Assembly: GCA_965364515.1 (NCBI GenBank)
Contig: CBDTXZ010000001.1
Span: forward strand, 1 to 60,670
Reading direction: 5' to 3'
From: JAHEDH01 sp965364515
GTDB taxonomy: Bacteria; Actinomycetota; Acidimicrobiia; Spongiisociales; ZC4RG35
DNA length: 60,670 nucleotides
The notes below the pieces were generated by a model. That model searched no databases. It was given only the letters and a program-made list of their open reading frames with translations, and was not told the origin of the DNA. This document shows positions 31,383-40,571 of this stretch, in pieces. The first letter of the stretch is position 1; each line of letters starts with the position of its first letter. A program made the position numbers and the translations under genes.

Positions 31383-34145
31383 ATGTCTTCTACCCTCGCG
31401 GTCGTGGCGATCACAACATTCCTGTTCACCGACATCCAAGGGTCGAGCCGCTTGTGGGAGGAGCACGAGGTGGCGATGCGCTCGGCCCTGGTTGAGCACG
31501 ACCGTTTGATCGCGCGAGCCGTAGAGGTCAACCGAGGCAGAGTCTTCAGCCACATGGGCGATGGCGTCGCTGCTGCCTTCGAGTCGGCTAGCGACGCTTT
31601 CAACGCCGCCGCCGACATCCAACGCCGGCTCCTGGCAGACGAGCACCCGGGCGTCGGTCGGCTCCGCGTCCGGATCGGCATCCACTCAGGGGAGGCGGAG
31701 GAGCGGGCCGATGACTTCTTCGGTCCGACTGTCAATCGAGCCGCTCGCATCATGTCGGCCGCCCATGGTGGGCAGATCCTCGTGTCCGGAGTTGCAGCGC
31801 GTCTCGCCGATTCCGACGAATTCGACCTCACCGATCTTGGCGACCACCGCCTCCGCGACCTCGGTCGCCCAGAGCGGATCCACCAGCTGGGAGGACCGGG
31901 CCTGCCATCCGAGTTCCCCCCGATCAGCACGCTCACCGACGCTCCAAACAACCTTCCCGCTCAGCTGACGTCGTTCGTCGGGCGGACCGAGGAGCTCGAA
32001 CAGGTGATGGACCTCCTCGGTGCCGGACGCATGGTGACAATCACCGGAGTCGGCGGCGTAGGAAAGACCAGAGTTGCGCTGCAAGCAGCAGCCGATCTCG
32101 CCCCCGAGTATCCGGACGGCACATGGCTCGTTGCCCTCGCTCCGGTGTCTGAGCCGGAGGGTGTGGATTCGGCGTTCCTCGATGCCCTCGGAGTTCCCCA
32201 GACCGACATGGATCCGCGGGACGCATTCCTCGAGTACGTGAGGAGTCGCACGGTGCTGCTGATCGTCGACAACTGCGAACACCTCATCGATGCATCAGCG
32301 GATGCTGCGGCCGCCATACTCTCCGTGTCCCCAGAGAGCCGAGTGTTGGCAACGAGCAGAGAGCTGCTCGGCGTCCCAGGCGAGGCGGCGCTCGGGCTGC
32401 GTTCCATGAGCCTTCCACGGGAACCGCGGGTCTGGGAGGAGAGCGATGCCGTTCGGCTCCTCGTTGAACGAGCCCGGCAGGCAAAACCCGGCTTCCGAGC
32501 CCAGGGCCACGAGGAGGCCCTCGCAGAGATCTGCCGGCGTCTCGATGGCATTCCTCTCGCGCTCGAGCTGGCTGCAGCCCGCCTGCGCTCCTTCTCCCCT
32601 GAACGAGTCGCCGGCCTTCTCGACGAGAGCTTTCGTCTCCTGACGGGTGGCTCCCGCACTGCCGTGCCGCGTCAGCGAACGCTCGAGGCGGCCATCGAAT
32701 GGTCCCACCGCCTGCTCGACGAGGCAGAACAACAGTTGTTCAGGAAGCTGTCGGTCTTCAGCGGCGGCTTCACGGTCGAGTCCGTGGCGGCGGTCGCCGC
32801 AGACGACGACCTCGACGTACTCGATGTGCTCGAATTGCTCTCCGCGCTTGTCGACAAGTCGCTCGTGGCCGCCGACGAGGGCGAGATCGAGCGTTTCCAT
32901 CTGCTGGAGACCATTCGCCAGTACGCCAGCGCGCGGCTCGAGGCGGCTGGCGACGTCGACATCTTCCGCCGGCGGCACGCAGAGCACTTCCGCCATCTCC
33001 TGGCAGAAGCGGCCGAACTGCGATGGGGGCCGGAGGGCCCCACTGTCCTCCGGCAGATGCAGATCGAGCGGGACAATCTCCGCCAGGCCTTGACATGGGC
33101 ATTGGAGGCCGGAGAGGGAGCGACCGCCCTCGATCTTGCCACCGGCTTCGGGCGTTTCTCCGACTTCGGCCGTTGGTCGGAGCCCGTCATGTGGTACGAG
33201 CGGGCGCTGGAGGTCGCCGGAGACACTGCCAACGAGATCGAGCGAGCCGTCCGACTGCATCGGCTGGCCTTCATGCTCGGTAGAGGGCCCGACACCGACC
33301 GCGCAGTGCGTCTTGCCGAGGAGGCGATCTCGATCTTCGAACGCAACGATGAGGCGCCCAGCGATGCAGCCTGGCTGTTCGAATACGCAGCCGCCCTGCT
33401 GAACCTCGCGGTCGTCAAGCTCTACCGGGGCGAGGGTGGCGAGCGCAACGAGCACTTCCGCCCGCTCGTCTTCCGGGCGCTGGAGATCGCGCGGCGGGCG
33501 AACCACCGCCCAATGATCGCTGCCTGTCTCGGCAATCTCGCTCATCACGTCGACCCGAGAGCGGATCCTGAGGAGGTCCGAGCGTTGTTCGACGAGGCGG
33601 AGGCCGCCGCCCGGGACGCGGAGGATGCAATCGGGCACCAGAGACTCTCCTGGCAGCGGTCCCGGTACGAGTTCTTCGCAGGCGATCTGAAGGCCTCCCT
33701 GTCGCATCGGCGGACCGCAATCGATGGGGCCCGGGAAGCGGGCCTCGACGATTTCGCTGCCCATTTGCAGGTCGGCGCAGCGCTAGCCGAGCTCGAATCT
33801 GGAGACACCTCCGGCGTCGAACGTATGAATGACGCCATTCGTGACGTTCTCGCGACCTCGGACGGCCTCCACGGGCCAGGTGCAGCAGGCCAGGTCATGC
33901 TCGTCGCCCGCGCGACGGCAGCTCTCCGTCTGGGGCGCCCCGCCCGAGCGGCCGTTGCCATCGGGGCCACGCACGCCGAATCGGCTCGCGGGGTTCCGGT
34001 CCCGTGGGACCTCGCACCCCACCTCGATCGGGTCACCGAGGAAGTGCGCCAGGCACTGAGCGCGGATGTGTTCGAGGCACAGTGGGCGCAAGGTGAGGCC
34101 ATGTCTCGCGAGGAGATCATGGGCTTCCTCGGGGAGCGTCCCTGA
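31383..34145 (+). CDS. Class III nucleotide cyclase fused to NB-ARC ATPase and TPR-like repeats
   Basis: The 920-residue regulator has three parts. Residues 10-170 form a class III cyclase domain with both metal Asp (Asp17 in FLFTDIQGSS, Asp60 in HMGDGVAAAF) and the Asn-Arg pair in VNRAARI (117-123). Residues 195-520 form an NB-ARC/STAND ATPase with Walker A TGVGGVGKTR (221-230), Walker B LLIVDNCEHL and IPLALELAAARLR. The rest is helical and TPR-like. The C-terminal LuxR HTH of similar mycobacterial proteins is absent. It could make cAMP in response to a bound ligand. It has a strong SD (AAGGAGG) and its own unit between rplQ and coaA, an odd site that suggests later insertion. Confidence 0.88.
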   Translation: MSSTLAVVAITTFLFTDIQGSSRLWEEHEVAMRSALVEHDRLIARAVEVNRGRVFSHMGDGVAAAFESASDAFNAAADIQRRLLADEHPGVGRLRVRIGIHSGEAEERADDFFGPTVNRAARIMSAAHGGQILVSGVAARLADSDEFDLTDLGDHRLRDLGRPERIHQLGGPGLPSEFPPISTLTDAPNNLPAQLTSFVGRTEELEQVMDLLGAGRMVTITGVGGVGKTRVALQAAADLAPEYPDGTWLVALAPVSEPEGVDSAFLDALGVPQTDMDPRDAFLEYVRSRTVLLIVDNCEHLIDASADAAAAILSVSPESRVLATSRELLGVPGEAALGLRSMSLPREPRVWEESDAVRLLVERARQAKPGFRAQGHEEALAEICRRLDGIPLALELAAARLRSFSPERVAGLLDESFRLLTGGSRTAVPRQRTLEAAIEWSHRLLDEAEQQLFRKLSVFSGGFTVESVAAVAADDDLDVLDVLELLSALVDKSLVAADEGEIERFHLLETIRQYASARLEAAGDVDIFRRRHAEHFRHLLAEAAELRWGPEGPTVLRQMQIERDNLRQALTWALEAGEGATALDLATGFGRFSDFGRWSEPVMWYERALEVAGDTANEIERAVRLHRLAFMLGRGPDTDRAVRLAEEAISIFERNDEAPSDAAWLFEYAAALLNLAVVKLYRGEGGERNEHFRPLVFRALEIARRANHRPMIAACLGNLAHHVDPRADPEEVRALFDEAEAAARDAEDAIGHQRLSWQRSRYEFFAGDLKASLSHRRTAIDGAREAGLDDFAAHLQVGAALAELESGDTSGVERMNDAIRDVLATSDGLHGPGAAGQVMLVARATAALRLGRPARAAVAIGATHAESARGVPVPWDLAPHLDRVTEEVRQALSADVFEAQWAQGEAMSREEIMGFLGERP

Positions 34146-34319
34146 CGCTCTGCTGTGTCCCGCACGACAGAGGTCTCTCGTTGCGTCCCCGGTGCAGCAG
34201 CACTGACTCGCGTGTTCCAGCTATCGGCCTACCGTCGCGTGGGCGTGGGCAGTAGATCGAGCGCCGTGGCACCCGAGCTGGCGGAGGTGGTGGCCGGGCT
34301 CGCCGCTAGCGTTTCGGGC

Positions 34320-35243
34320 GTGAACGGCAACGGAACCCCCTACCTCGACTTCGCCCGTGACGAATGGGCGAGCCTGCGCGCTGCCACGCCGATGACCCTC
34401 ACCGAGGAGGACGTCGATCGGATCAAGGGCATCAACGTCGAGCTGTCCGTTCCCGAGGTGGAGGCGGTGTATCTGCCGCTCTCACGACTGCTCAACCTCT
34501 ACGTGCGCGCCTCCCAGCAGCTGTTCACGGTCACCGACACGTTTCTCGGAAAACCATCCGAACGAGTGCCGTATGTGATCGCGATCGCCGGATCGGTCGC
34601 AGTGGGCAAGTCCACGATCGCCAGGATCCTTCAAGAGTTGCTGAAGACGTGGCCCGATCATCCCGGCGTCGACCTCGTGACCACCGATGGCTTCCTCTAT
34701 CCGAATGCCGTGCTCGAGGAGCGCGGCATCATGGACCGCAAGGGCTTTCCCGAATCGTTCGACCGTCGGGGCCTGCTGCGATTCGTCGAGTCGCTGAAGA
34801 GTGGAGAGACGCCGCTCGAGGCCCCGATCTACTCACACCAGGCGTACGACGTGGTCCCAGACCGACGGCGGGTGATCGATCAGCCCGACATCGTGATCCT
34901 CGAAGGTCTCAATGTCCTCCAGGGTGGAGGCCCCGGATCCTTCGTCTCGGACTACTTCGACTTCTCCATCTATGTCGACGCCGACCCGTCCGACATCGAG
35001 ACCTGGTACATCGACCGGTTCCTGACGCTCCGGGACACCGCTTTCCAACAACCGGATGCCTACTTCCACCGATATGCCGATCTCTCCGATGCGGACGCCA
35101 GGTTGGAAGCGCACCGCATCTGGAAGGAGATCAACGAGGTCAATCTCTACGAGAACATCCTCCACACGCGTGACCGGGCGACGCTCATCCTCGAAAAGGG
35201 CTCGGATCACGAAGTGGAACGGGTCCGCCTGCGTCGCCGATGA
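34320..35243 (+). CDS. coaA: Type I pantothenate kinase
   Basis: The 307-residue enzyme phosphorylates pantothenate in the first step of CoA synthesis. The P-loop AIAGSVAVGKSTIARIL and the family motifs TTDGFLYPNAVLEERG and KGFPESFDRRGLL are clear. The GTG at 34320 gives the usual length, and TAGCGT ends 7 nt before it. GTG 34266, with TAGATC at the same distance, would add 18 residues and cannot be excluded. It overlaps the Nudix gene by 4 nt. Confidence 0.94.
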   Translation: MNGNGTPYLDFARDEWASLRAATPMTLTEEDVDRIKGINVELSVPEVEAVYLPLSRLLNLYVRASQQLFTVTDTFLGKPSERVPYVIAIAGSVAVGKSTIARILQELLKTWPDHPGVDLVTTDGFLYPNAVLEERGIMDRKGFPESFDRRGLLRFVESLKSGETPLEAPIYSHQAYDVVPDRRRVIDQPDIVILEGLNVLQGGGPGSFVSDYFDFSIYVDADPSDIETWYIDRFLTLRDTAFQQPDAYFHRYADLSDADARLEAHRIWKEINEVNLYENILHTRDRATLILEKGSDHEVERVRLRRR

Positions 35244-35803
35244 CTCCGATCCACCGCCGGCTGGTGGCCGCGCTGGACTCATACGTCCCATCGACGGCGG
35301 TCGAGATGCGCCATCTGCAGCGGATCCGCCGGCTTGCATCCGAGCAGCGATCGGCGTTCGACCGGTACGAGTACGAACCCGGGCACATCACGGCGTCGGC
35401 GTTCGTCGTGCACCCGACCGAACCTGCACTCGCCCTCGTGCTCCATCGCAAGCTCGAACGCTGGCTGCAACCGGGCGGTCATGTCGAACCCGATGACCTC
35501 GACATGGAGGCTGCCTCGCGCAGGGAGGTCGCCGAGGAGACGGGCCTGTCGGATCTGATCCCGCTCGGCATCGTCGACGTCGACGTGCACACCTTCCCGG
35601 CGGGCGGGGAACAGCCCGAGCACCTCCATCTGGACGTGCGCCAGGGGTTCGTCGCTCGCACGGAGAGACTGGTTCCGAGCGACGAGTCCAACGATGTCAA
35701 GTGGGCGTCGTTCGTCGAATGCCTGGCCATGGAGGAGAGCATCGCGCGGCCTGCCCGGGTGCTCAGCGCCCGCGACTCGGCTGGTACTCTCCGACCCCAC
35801 TGA
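35240..35803 (+). CDS. Nudix hydrolase
   Basis: The 187-residue protein has a Nudix box in the variant form GGHVEPDDLDMEAASRREV followed by AEETGL, with the catalytic Glu residues present. The substrate is unknown; the fold hydrolyses nucleoside diphosphates linked to another group. The protein is co-translated with coaA and with the following membrane gene by 1-4 nt overlaps. Confidence 0.88.
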   Translation: MTPIHRRLVAALDSYVPSTAVEMRHLQRIRRLASEQRSAFDRYEYEPGHITASAFVVHPTEPALALVLHRKLERWLQPGGHVEPDDLDMEAASRREVAEETGLSDLIPLGIVDVDVHTFPAGGEQPEHLHLDVRQGFVARTERLVPSDESNDVKWASFVECLAMEESIARPARVLSARDSAGTLRPH

Positions 35804-36354
35804 TGGGACCCATTTTTCAACGTGCGCTCAGAGCTGCCCGATTCGACAAGAGCGTTTTCGACGATGTCCGCTGGGACGGCAATGCGACGGCCGATGCCGT
35901 TGTGCTGGTGGCCGTCGTCTCGCTCACGGTCTTTGCAGGCCGGTTCATCGGCCAGGGGTTCGGGGCCGCGAGCTTCCTGACCGCCGCACTGAACGTCGTC
36001 ATCTCCAATGTCGCCGGCTGGCTCTTCCTGGCGGTCGCAACCTGGTTCGCCGCCTCTCGGATCTTCAAGCCGGAAGGGGACTACTGGCGGCGCTTCGAAC
36101 AGACCCAGGCGATCATGCGCGTCCACGGCATCGCGTACCTCCCGATGATCCTCGGCGCAGCACTCGAGTTCTCGGCGATCGCAGCTGCAGTCGGCTCGCT
36201 CTGGTACTTCGCCGCCGCCGGCGTCGGGACCGCTCAGGCGATGGACATGAAACTTCGAGATGGCATCATCGGCGTGATTCTGGGTGCCGCGATCCTCTTC
36301 ATCATCCAGACGATCCTGCGGTTCCCGTTCGCATTCTTCTCAGCCCTGGGCTGA
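35803..36354 (+). CDS. YIP1-like integral membrane protein
   Basis: The 183-residue protein has about five transmembrane segments and the pattern of the bacterial YIP1 family (a helical pair, then EGDYWRRFEQTQAIMRVHGIAY between helices). Function is unknown. The ATG at 35803 overlaps the Nudix stop; the earlier in-frame reading lies over the Nudix gene. It overlaps truA by 1 nt, so it is part of the coaA-truA operon. Confidence 0.75.
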   Translation: MGPIFQRALRAARFDKSVFDDVRWDGNATADAVVLVAVVSLTVFAGRFIGQGFGAASFLTAALNVVISNVAGWLFLAVATWFAASRIFKPEGDYWRRFEQTQAIMRVHGIAYLPMILGAALEFSAIAAAVGSLWYFAAAGVGTAQAMDMKLRDGIIGVILGAAILFIIQTILRFPFAFFSALG

Positions 36355-37088
36355 TGCCGACCTATCGGGTCGATCTCTCCTACGACGGCACCTACTTCCA
36401 CGGCTACGCCAAGAACCGTGACGTCCGCACGGTGCAGGGCGAGGTCGAGCGGGCGCTCACGACGGTCTTCGGACATGCGATCGAAAGCGTCTGCGCCGGT
36501 CGAACCGACGCCGGAGTCCACGCTCGTCAGCAGGTGATCAGCTTCGCCTCCGAATCCTCGGTCGACACGAGGAGAATCCAGCGATCGATCACTGCGATGC
36601 TCGGTCCCGAGATCGTGGCAACCGACGCGATGATCGTTCCCGATGACTTCAGTGCCCGGTTCTCGGCGACGATGAGGGCCTATCGCTATCGGGTCCTCAC
36701 GTCTGAGACTCCCGATCCGCTCCGCCGGTATGTGACCTGGCACCATCCATACGACCTCGATCTCGATGCGATGAATCTGGCTGCCGAACATCTCGTGGGC
36801 GAACACGACTTTGCGTCCTTCTGTCGCAGGGCGCCGAACCGCACGTCGGTTCGGACTGTCTTGAGTGCTCGGTGGTCCCGAGTCGACGACGAATGCCACC
36901 TGGCAGTTTCTGCCAGGGCGTTCTGTCAGCAGATGGTGCGCTCGATCACCGGGCTGTGCGTCGAGGTCGGCAAGGGGCGAGTCGCCGCGGACGCAGTCCC
37001 AGGGATACTTCAGGCCAGGGACCGCAACGCTTGTCCGCAGATCGCTCCGCCGCTCGGACTCGTGCTGTGGCAGGTCACGTTCCACTGA
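36354..37088 (+). CDS. truA: tRNA pseudouridine(38-40) synthase
   Basis: The 244-residue enzyme has the catalytic Asp52 in AGRTDAGVHARQQV and the conserved SARFSATMRAYRYRV. It modifies the anticodon arm of many tRNAs. In many bacteria truA directly follows rplQ; here four genes come between. It is convergent with the DUF5667-like gene across 9 nt. Confidence 0.96.
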   Translation: MPTYRVDLSYDGTYFHGYAKNRDVRTVQGEVERALTTVFGHAIESVCAGRTDAGVHARQQVISFASESSVDTRRIQRSITAMLGPEIVATDAMIVPDDFSARFSATMRAYRYRVLTSETPDPLRRYVTWHHPYDLDLDAMNLAAEHLVGEHDFASFCRRAPNRTSVRTVLSARWSRVDDECHLAVSARAFCQQMVRSITGLCVEVGKGRVAADAVPGILQARDRNACPQIAPPLGLVLWQVTFH

Positions 37089-37097
37089 CCAACCGGC

Positions 37098-37991
37098 TCA
37101 GTCGTCGGTCGAGTCGTCGTCCTCGGGCTCATCGTCGGCATCGTCGCCGAGGTCGTCTGTGTCCGCTTCGTCGTGGGAGTCGGATCCACCGGGATTCGTC
37201 ACGACGTCTCTCGAGGTGTCGTCGAGCAGTGCGTCGTCGGACTCCGAGTCATCGCCGATCGAGCCGAAGTCGTCGATGACCGTCGAGCGGAGTTCGCCAT
37301 TGTCGAGCAACTCGAGTTCGACTTCGTGGCGGGCGCTGCGCACGGTGACCTCGTCGCCGTCGATCTCGACGACCGCCCATCCCGTGGGTGTCTCGACCTC
37401 GGTGATTCGACCATCTTCCACGGAAACGACCGCTGTCGATCCGTCGGGAAGCGTCACATCGATCGTCGTTGGTGGGCGAGGAGTGTCGTCGATGGATCGG
37501 TCGTCGTCGGCGAACGGATCGTCTTCTCCGACCGCTTCGGCAACGAAGCGAGGGGATGCCTCGAGTCGCTGCCAGAGCGAATGGTCCTCATCCAGCTCCG
37601 TCAACGCGCTCACGGCGAGCTCATAGAGATCCGAGGTCGCTTCTCCCCGGCTTTCCAGGGCCTCGAGTTCTTCGATCCGGTGGCGAGCGATCACGTCGGA
37701 GTCGAACAGCACGAGCACCCGCTCGGAGACCTGCTTCACGCCATAGAGGGCGTCGCCCGGCACCGAGTCCTCTGATGCTGCGGCCAGGCCGGCCGGGGCG
37801 ATCACGGCGGCGGCGACGATCGAGGCGACGAAGCGCCGGCGACGGTTCATGGCAGTGGACGGCAGCGGGGTCACGTTGTCGCCGGACAGCGCGGCGGCGA
37901 TTGCCTCGAGATGGCGGGCCTGAGCGTGTTCGGACATCTCGATGGTCTCGGATGCCGCACGCAGGCGTTGTGTCAGTAGCTCGTCGTTCAT
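37098..37991 (-). CDS. DUF5667-like membrane protein, probable ECF sigma partner
   Basis: The 297-residue protein has a cytoplasmic N-terminus of about 50 residues (LLTQRLRAASETIEMSEHAQ), one membrane helix (about 53-71), then an extracytoplasmic part. That part begins with the DUF5667-type pattern SVPGDALYGVKQVSERV and ends in a strand-rich domain and a very acidic Asp/Glu/Ser tail. It overlaps the sigma gene by 4 nt. A role as anti-sigma factor or signal receiver is inferred from position; no zinc-binding ASD motif is seen. Confidence 0.75.
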   Translation of the reverse strand: MNDELLTQRLRAASETIEMSEHAQARHLEAIAAALSGDNVTPLPSTAMNRRRRFVASIVAAAVIAPAGLAAASEDSVPGDALYGVKQVSERVLVLFDSDVIARHRIEELEALESRGEATSDLYELAVSALTELDEDHSLWQRLEASPRFVAEAVGEDDPFADDDRSIDDTPRPPTTIDVTLPDGSTAVVSVEDGRITEVETPTGWAVVEIDGDEVTVRSARHEVELELLDNGELRSTVIDDFGSIGDDSESDDALLDDTSRDVVTNPGGSDSHDEADTDDLGDDADDEPEDDDSTDD

Positions 37992-38497
37992 CTTGCCCTC
38001 TTGGATGAAGACGCCGGGTCGAAGCTGGATTCGACGGGGGTCAACAGTTTTCTCAGTCTGGCTTCGGCTCGGGCGGCCATTGCGTACACCGCGGTTCGGT
38101 TCGAGTCCACGATCTCGGCGATCTCGGCACCGTCGTATCCCTCCACGTGTTTGAGGTGGAGCACCTCTTGCTGCTCGGGGGTGAGAGTCGAGAGGGCGGC
38201 TTCCAGCTCAGGATCGATCAGCCGGAGGTCGTCGTCGTGTCCGGCTTCGGGCAGTTGGTCGCTGGGTATCTCCGGTCTTCGAGAACGACGCCTGATCTCG
38301 TCGAGGCAGGTGAACCGAACGCTCTTGAAGAGCCACGCTTCGAGTGACCGGTCGGCGTCCAGCCGGGGTGCGGCGCGCACGAGCTCGAGAAACGAGTGCT
38401 GTACGGCGTCCTCGGCAGCCCCGCGATCGTGCAGCATCCGATGGGCGAACCGGAAGAGGCGTTCAGCCATCAGCTCATAGAGCTCGGTGAACGCCAT
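37988..38497 (-). CDS. ECF-type RNA polymerase sigma factor
   Basis: The 169-residue protein has sigma region 2 (FRFAHRMLHDRGAAEDAVQH through DRSLEAWLFKSVRFTC) and region 4 (LTPEQQEVLHLKHVEGYDGA, then a helix-turn-helix). Region 3 is missing, as expected for ECF factors. It leads a two-gene unit with the DUF5667-like gene. The secreted Ser/Asp-rich gene upstream on the same strand is a plausible regulon member. Confidence 0.93.
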   Translation of the reverse strand: MAFTELYELMAERLFRFAHRMLHDRGAAEDAVQHSFLELVRAAPRLDADRSLEAWLFKSVRFTCLDEIRRRSRRPEIPSDQLPEAGHDDDLRLIDPELEAALSTLTPEQQEVLHLKHVEGYDGAEIAEIVDSNRTAVYAMAARAEARLRKLLTPVESSFDPASSSKRAR

Positions 38498-38578
38498 GGG
38501 CTCGCCCGAGCCGATTCTCGTAGCGAGATCCTGGTCGCTGGTTCGTGATGCGATTGGGAAAGGCTCCCGGGTCGTGGC

Positions 38579-38609
38579 GTCTGGGGTGCGGACTCACCGC
38601 ACCCCAGAC
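38579..38609 (-). terminator. Stem-loop after the Ser/Asp-rich gene
   Basis: GTCTGGGGTGCGG pairs perfectly with CCGCACCCCAGAC around ACTCA (13 bp). It lies 12 nt downstream of the 38622 stop codon. No U-run follows on the minus strand. Confidence 0.65.
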
Positions 38610-38621
38610 AGTCTCCCACGT

Positions 38622-39452
38622 TCAGTCGGATGAGTCGTCGTCGTCCGAATCGTCGTCGTTCGAACGTTGGGCGGGGGCCTCGTCGTCCGAGTCATCGTCC
38701 GAGTCGTCGTCCTCGTCATCGGATGAGTCGTCGTCGTCGGCCACATCAACAGGATCCGGTGTGGTGTCCACGGTCGACTCTGTCACGTCGGCGGATGAGT
38801 CGTCGTCGTCCGACTCCTCGTCGTCGGATCGCGAGTCGTCGAGAACCGTGTCCTCGGTCGACTCGGCGGACGAGTCGTCGTCGTCAGAGTCGGAGTCATC
38901 ACTCGAGGAGTCGTCACTGGAGGAGTCATCGTCCTGCCGCTCGATCTCGACGGATCCGTCTTCGAGGTCTATCTCGATCTCGAAGGTGCGTTGTCCGTCC
39001 GAGATGCGAATCTCGAGCTCGTCGCCTTCCGAATCCTCGTCTTCGACTTTGAAGTCGCCTGGCAGTTCGATGATCTCGCCGTCGAGCGAGACCACGACCA
39101 GCCCGACATTGGGCAGGGTGGCGATCACGGTGTCGGAGCCGGCGAACGCCGATCCGTGAACCTCGATCTTGCCGTCATCGCCCGTCTGGATCTCGACGGT
39201 CACGGAGTTGTCGGTGTTGGAGATCTTCGTCGTGCCCTCGGAGGTCTCGTCCTCCGTGAAGCCCGTTGGCAGCTCGCCCACCTCGACGGTGTCCCCGTCG
39301 TTGGAGATCGTGAAGGTGATGGCGGTCTCGCCGTCGGGGAGGACGACCGAGTACGCACCGTCCTCGAGTGGCTCGCTGGCCGATGCGGTTGCTGTGAGGA
39401 ACAGGGCAGTCACCACCGCGAGGGCGGTTGCGATCCCGAATCGTGACTTCAT
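38622..39452 (-). CDS. Secreted protein with Ser/Asp-rich low-complexity tail
   Basis: The 276-residue protein has a clear signal peptide (MKSRFGIATALAVVTALFL, cleavage near ASA/SE). The next 150 or so residues are strand-rich and acidic. The last 100 are Ser-Asp repeats interspersed with Glu and Thr, like the stalks of surface adhesins or calcium-binding segments. No sortase signal or membrane anchor follows, so it is released or held by charge. AAGGAG precedes the ATG. The repeats are encoded by GTC/GTC-like codon runs on the plus strand that could slip. Confidence 0.8.
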   Translation of the reverse strand: MKSRFGIATALAVVTALFLTATASASEPLEDGAYSVVLPDGETAITFTISNDGDTVEVGELPTGFTEDETSEGTTKISNTDNSVTVEIQTGDDGKIEVHGSAFAGSDTVIATLPNVGLVVVSLDGEIIELPGDFKVEDEDSEGDELEIRISDGQRTFEIEIDLEDGSVEIERQDDDSSSDDSSSDDSDSDDDDSSAESTEDTVLDDSRSDDEESDDDDSSADVTESTVDTTPDPVDVADDDDSSDDEDDDSDDDSDDEAPAQRSNDDDSDDDDSSD

Positions 39453-39601
39453 GGGTACTCCTTGAGGTTGTGTCGGTGTTCAAGACGCCGCATGGGGTGT
39501 GTATTCGACGGGTGTCATGGAAAACTTGAGGCGGCCTCGATCGGTCTACGCCGTGAACCGAGCCTGATGGTCATTCGTCCCGCGTTGCTTCGGGGATCGA
39601 A

Positions 39602-39654
39602 TTGGCGCCGTGGCTCGGCTTGGCGTACCATGACGGGCGCTCCCGACCGGGAGC
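39602..39654 (+). promoter_or_regulatory. rplM promoter and leader hairpin
   Basis: TTGGCG, an 18-nt spacer and TACCAT (39602-39631). The leader then has a stem GCTCCC/GGGAGC around GACC (39639-39654). The stretch 39453-39601 before it holds the divergent promoter region of the secreted-protein gene and nothing else that I can see. Confidence 0.6.
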
Positions 39655-39715
39655 TTTCCCACGCCACCCCGGTCACCAGCCAACGAAGTGCGGCACTGCG
39701 CCGCTGAGGACTTTC

Positions 39716-40177
39716 ATGACCAACAACAAGACGTATTCGCCGAAGCCGTCAGACGTCACCGCTGCCTGGTGGGTCGTCGACGCTTCCGACCTGCCGCTCG
39801 GTCGGCTCGCCTCGGAGATCGCACAGATCATCCGCGGCAAGCACAAGCCGACCTTCGCCCCGAACACGAACGGCGGTGACTTCGTCATCGTCGTGAACGC
39901 CGACAAGGTCGCCGTGTCGTCTGGCAAGAGCGCAGAGAAGATCTACTACCGCCACTCGGGCTTCCCCGGAGGAATCAAAGAAGAGACCTTCGAGGCGCTT
40001 CTGAAGCGCCGGCCGGAAGCCATCATCGAGCGGGCCGTCAAGGGCATGCTGCCGAAGAACCGTCTCGGGCGCGCCATGGGCAAGAAGCTCAAGGTGTACG
40101 CCGGTCCGGATCATCCTCACGCCGCCCAGCAGCCTCAGCCGCTCGAGTTCGACATCCGAAAGGTTGATGCCTCATGA
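39716..40177 (+). CDS. rplM: 50S ribosomal protein L13
   Basis: The 153-residue protein has the family patterns WWVVDASDLPLGRLASEIA and GMLPKNRLGRAMGKKLKVY. The ATG at 39716 has GAGGA 5 nt before it; an earlier in-frame start crosses the promoter and is rejected. It overlaps rpsI by 4 nt. Confidence 0.97.
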   Translation: MTNNKTYSPKPSDVTAAWWVVDASDLPLGRLASEIAQIIRGKHKPTFAPNTNGGDFVIVVNADKVAVSSGKSAEKIYYRHSGFPGGIKEETFEALLKRRPEAIIERAVKGMLPKNRLGRAMGKKLKVYAGPDHPHAAQQPQPLEFDIRKVDAS

Positions 40178-40566
40178 CCAAGCCACTGGTTCAGACCGTC
40201 GGCCGCCGCAAGTCGTCCGTTGCGCGCGTGCGCTTCCACGACGGCAGCGGCGAGATGACCCTCAACGGGAAGAAGCTCGAGGCCTACTTCCCGACGATGG
40301 CCGCACGCATGCGGGTGATGGAGCCCCTGCAGATCACCGAGAGCAGCGGTCGGTACAACATCTCCGCCACCCTCGAAGGCGGCGGCACCACGGGACAGGC
40401 CGATGCACTCCGGCTCGGCATCGCTCGTGCTCTCATCGAGCTCGATCCCGAGCTCCGACCGGCGCTCAAGAAGGCCGGAATGCTCACGCGTGACGCCCGC
40501 AGGGTGGAGCGCAAGAAGTACGGTCTCCGCAAGGCCCGGCGGGCACCGCAGTACACCAAGCGCTGA
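40174..40566 (+). CDS. rpsI: 30S ribosomal protein S9
   Basis: The 130-residue protein has the conserved VGRRKSSVARVR start and the C-terminal KKYGLRKARRAPQYTKR, whose final basic tail reaches the P-site tRNA. It forms the usual rplM-rpsI pair, followed by glmM after 5 nt, as in many actinobacteria. Confidence 0.98.
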   Translation: MTKPLVQTVGRRKSSVARVRFHDGSGEMTLNGKKLEAYFPTMAARMRVMEPLQITESSGRYNISATLEGGGTTGQADALRLGIARALIELDPELRPALKKAGMLTRDARRVERKKYGLRKARRAPQYTKR

Positions 40567-40571
40567 TCCGA

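Noticed and set aside
31383..34145. LuxR-family transcription factor
   Set aside because: The C-terminal helix-turn-helix is not present; the C-terminus is TPR-like to the end.
38630..39159. Coding frames on the plus strand over the Ser/Asp-rich region
   Set aside because: They are Ser- or Arg-only runs from repetitive codons; the minus-strand protein has a signal peptide and a ribosome-binding site.
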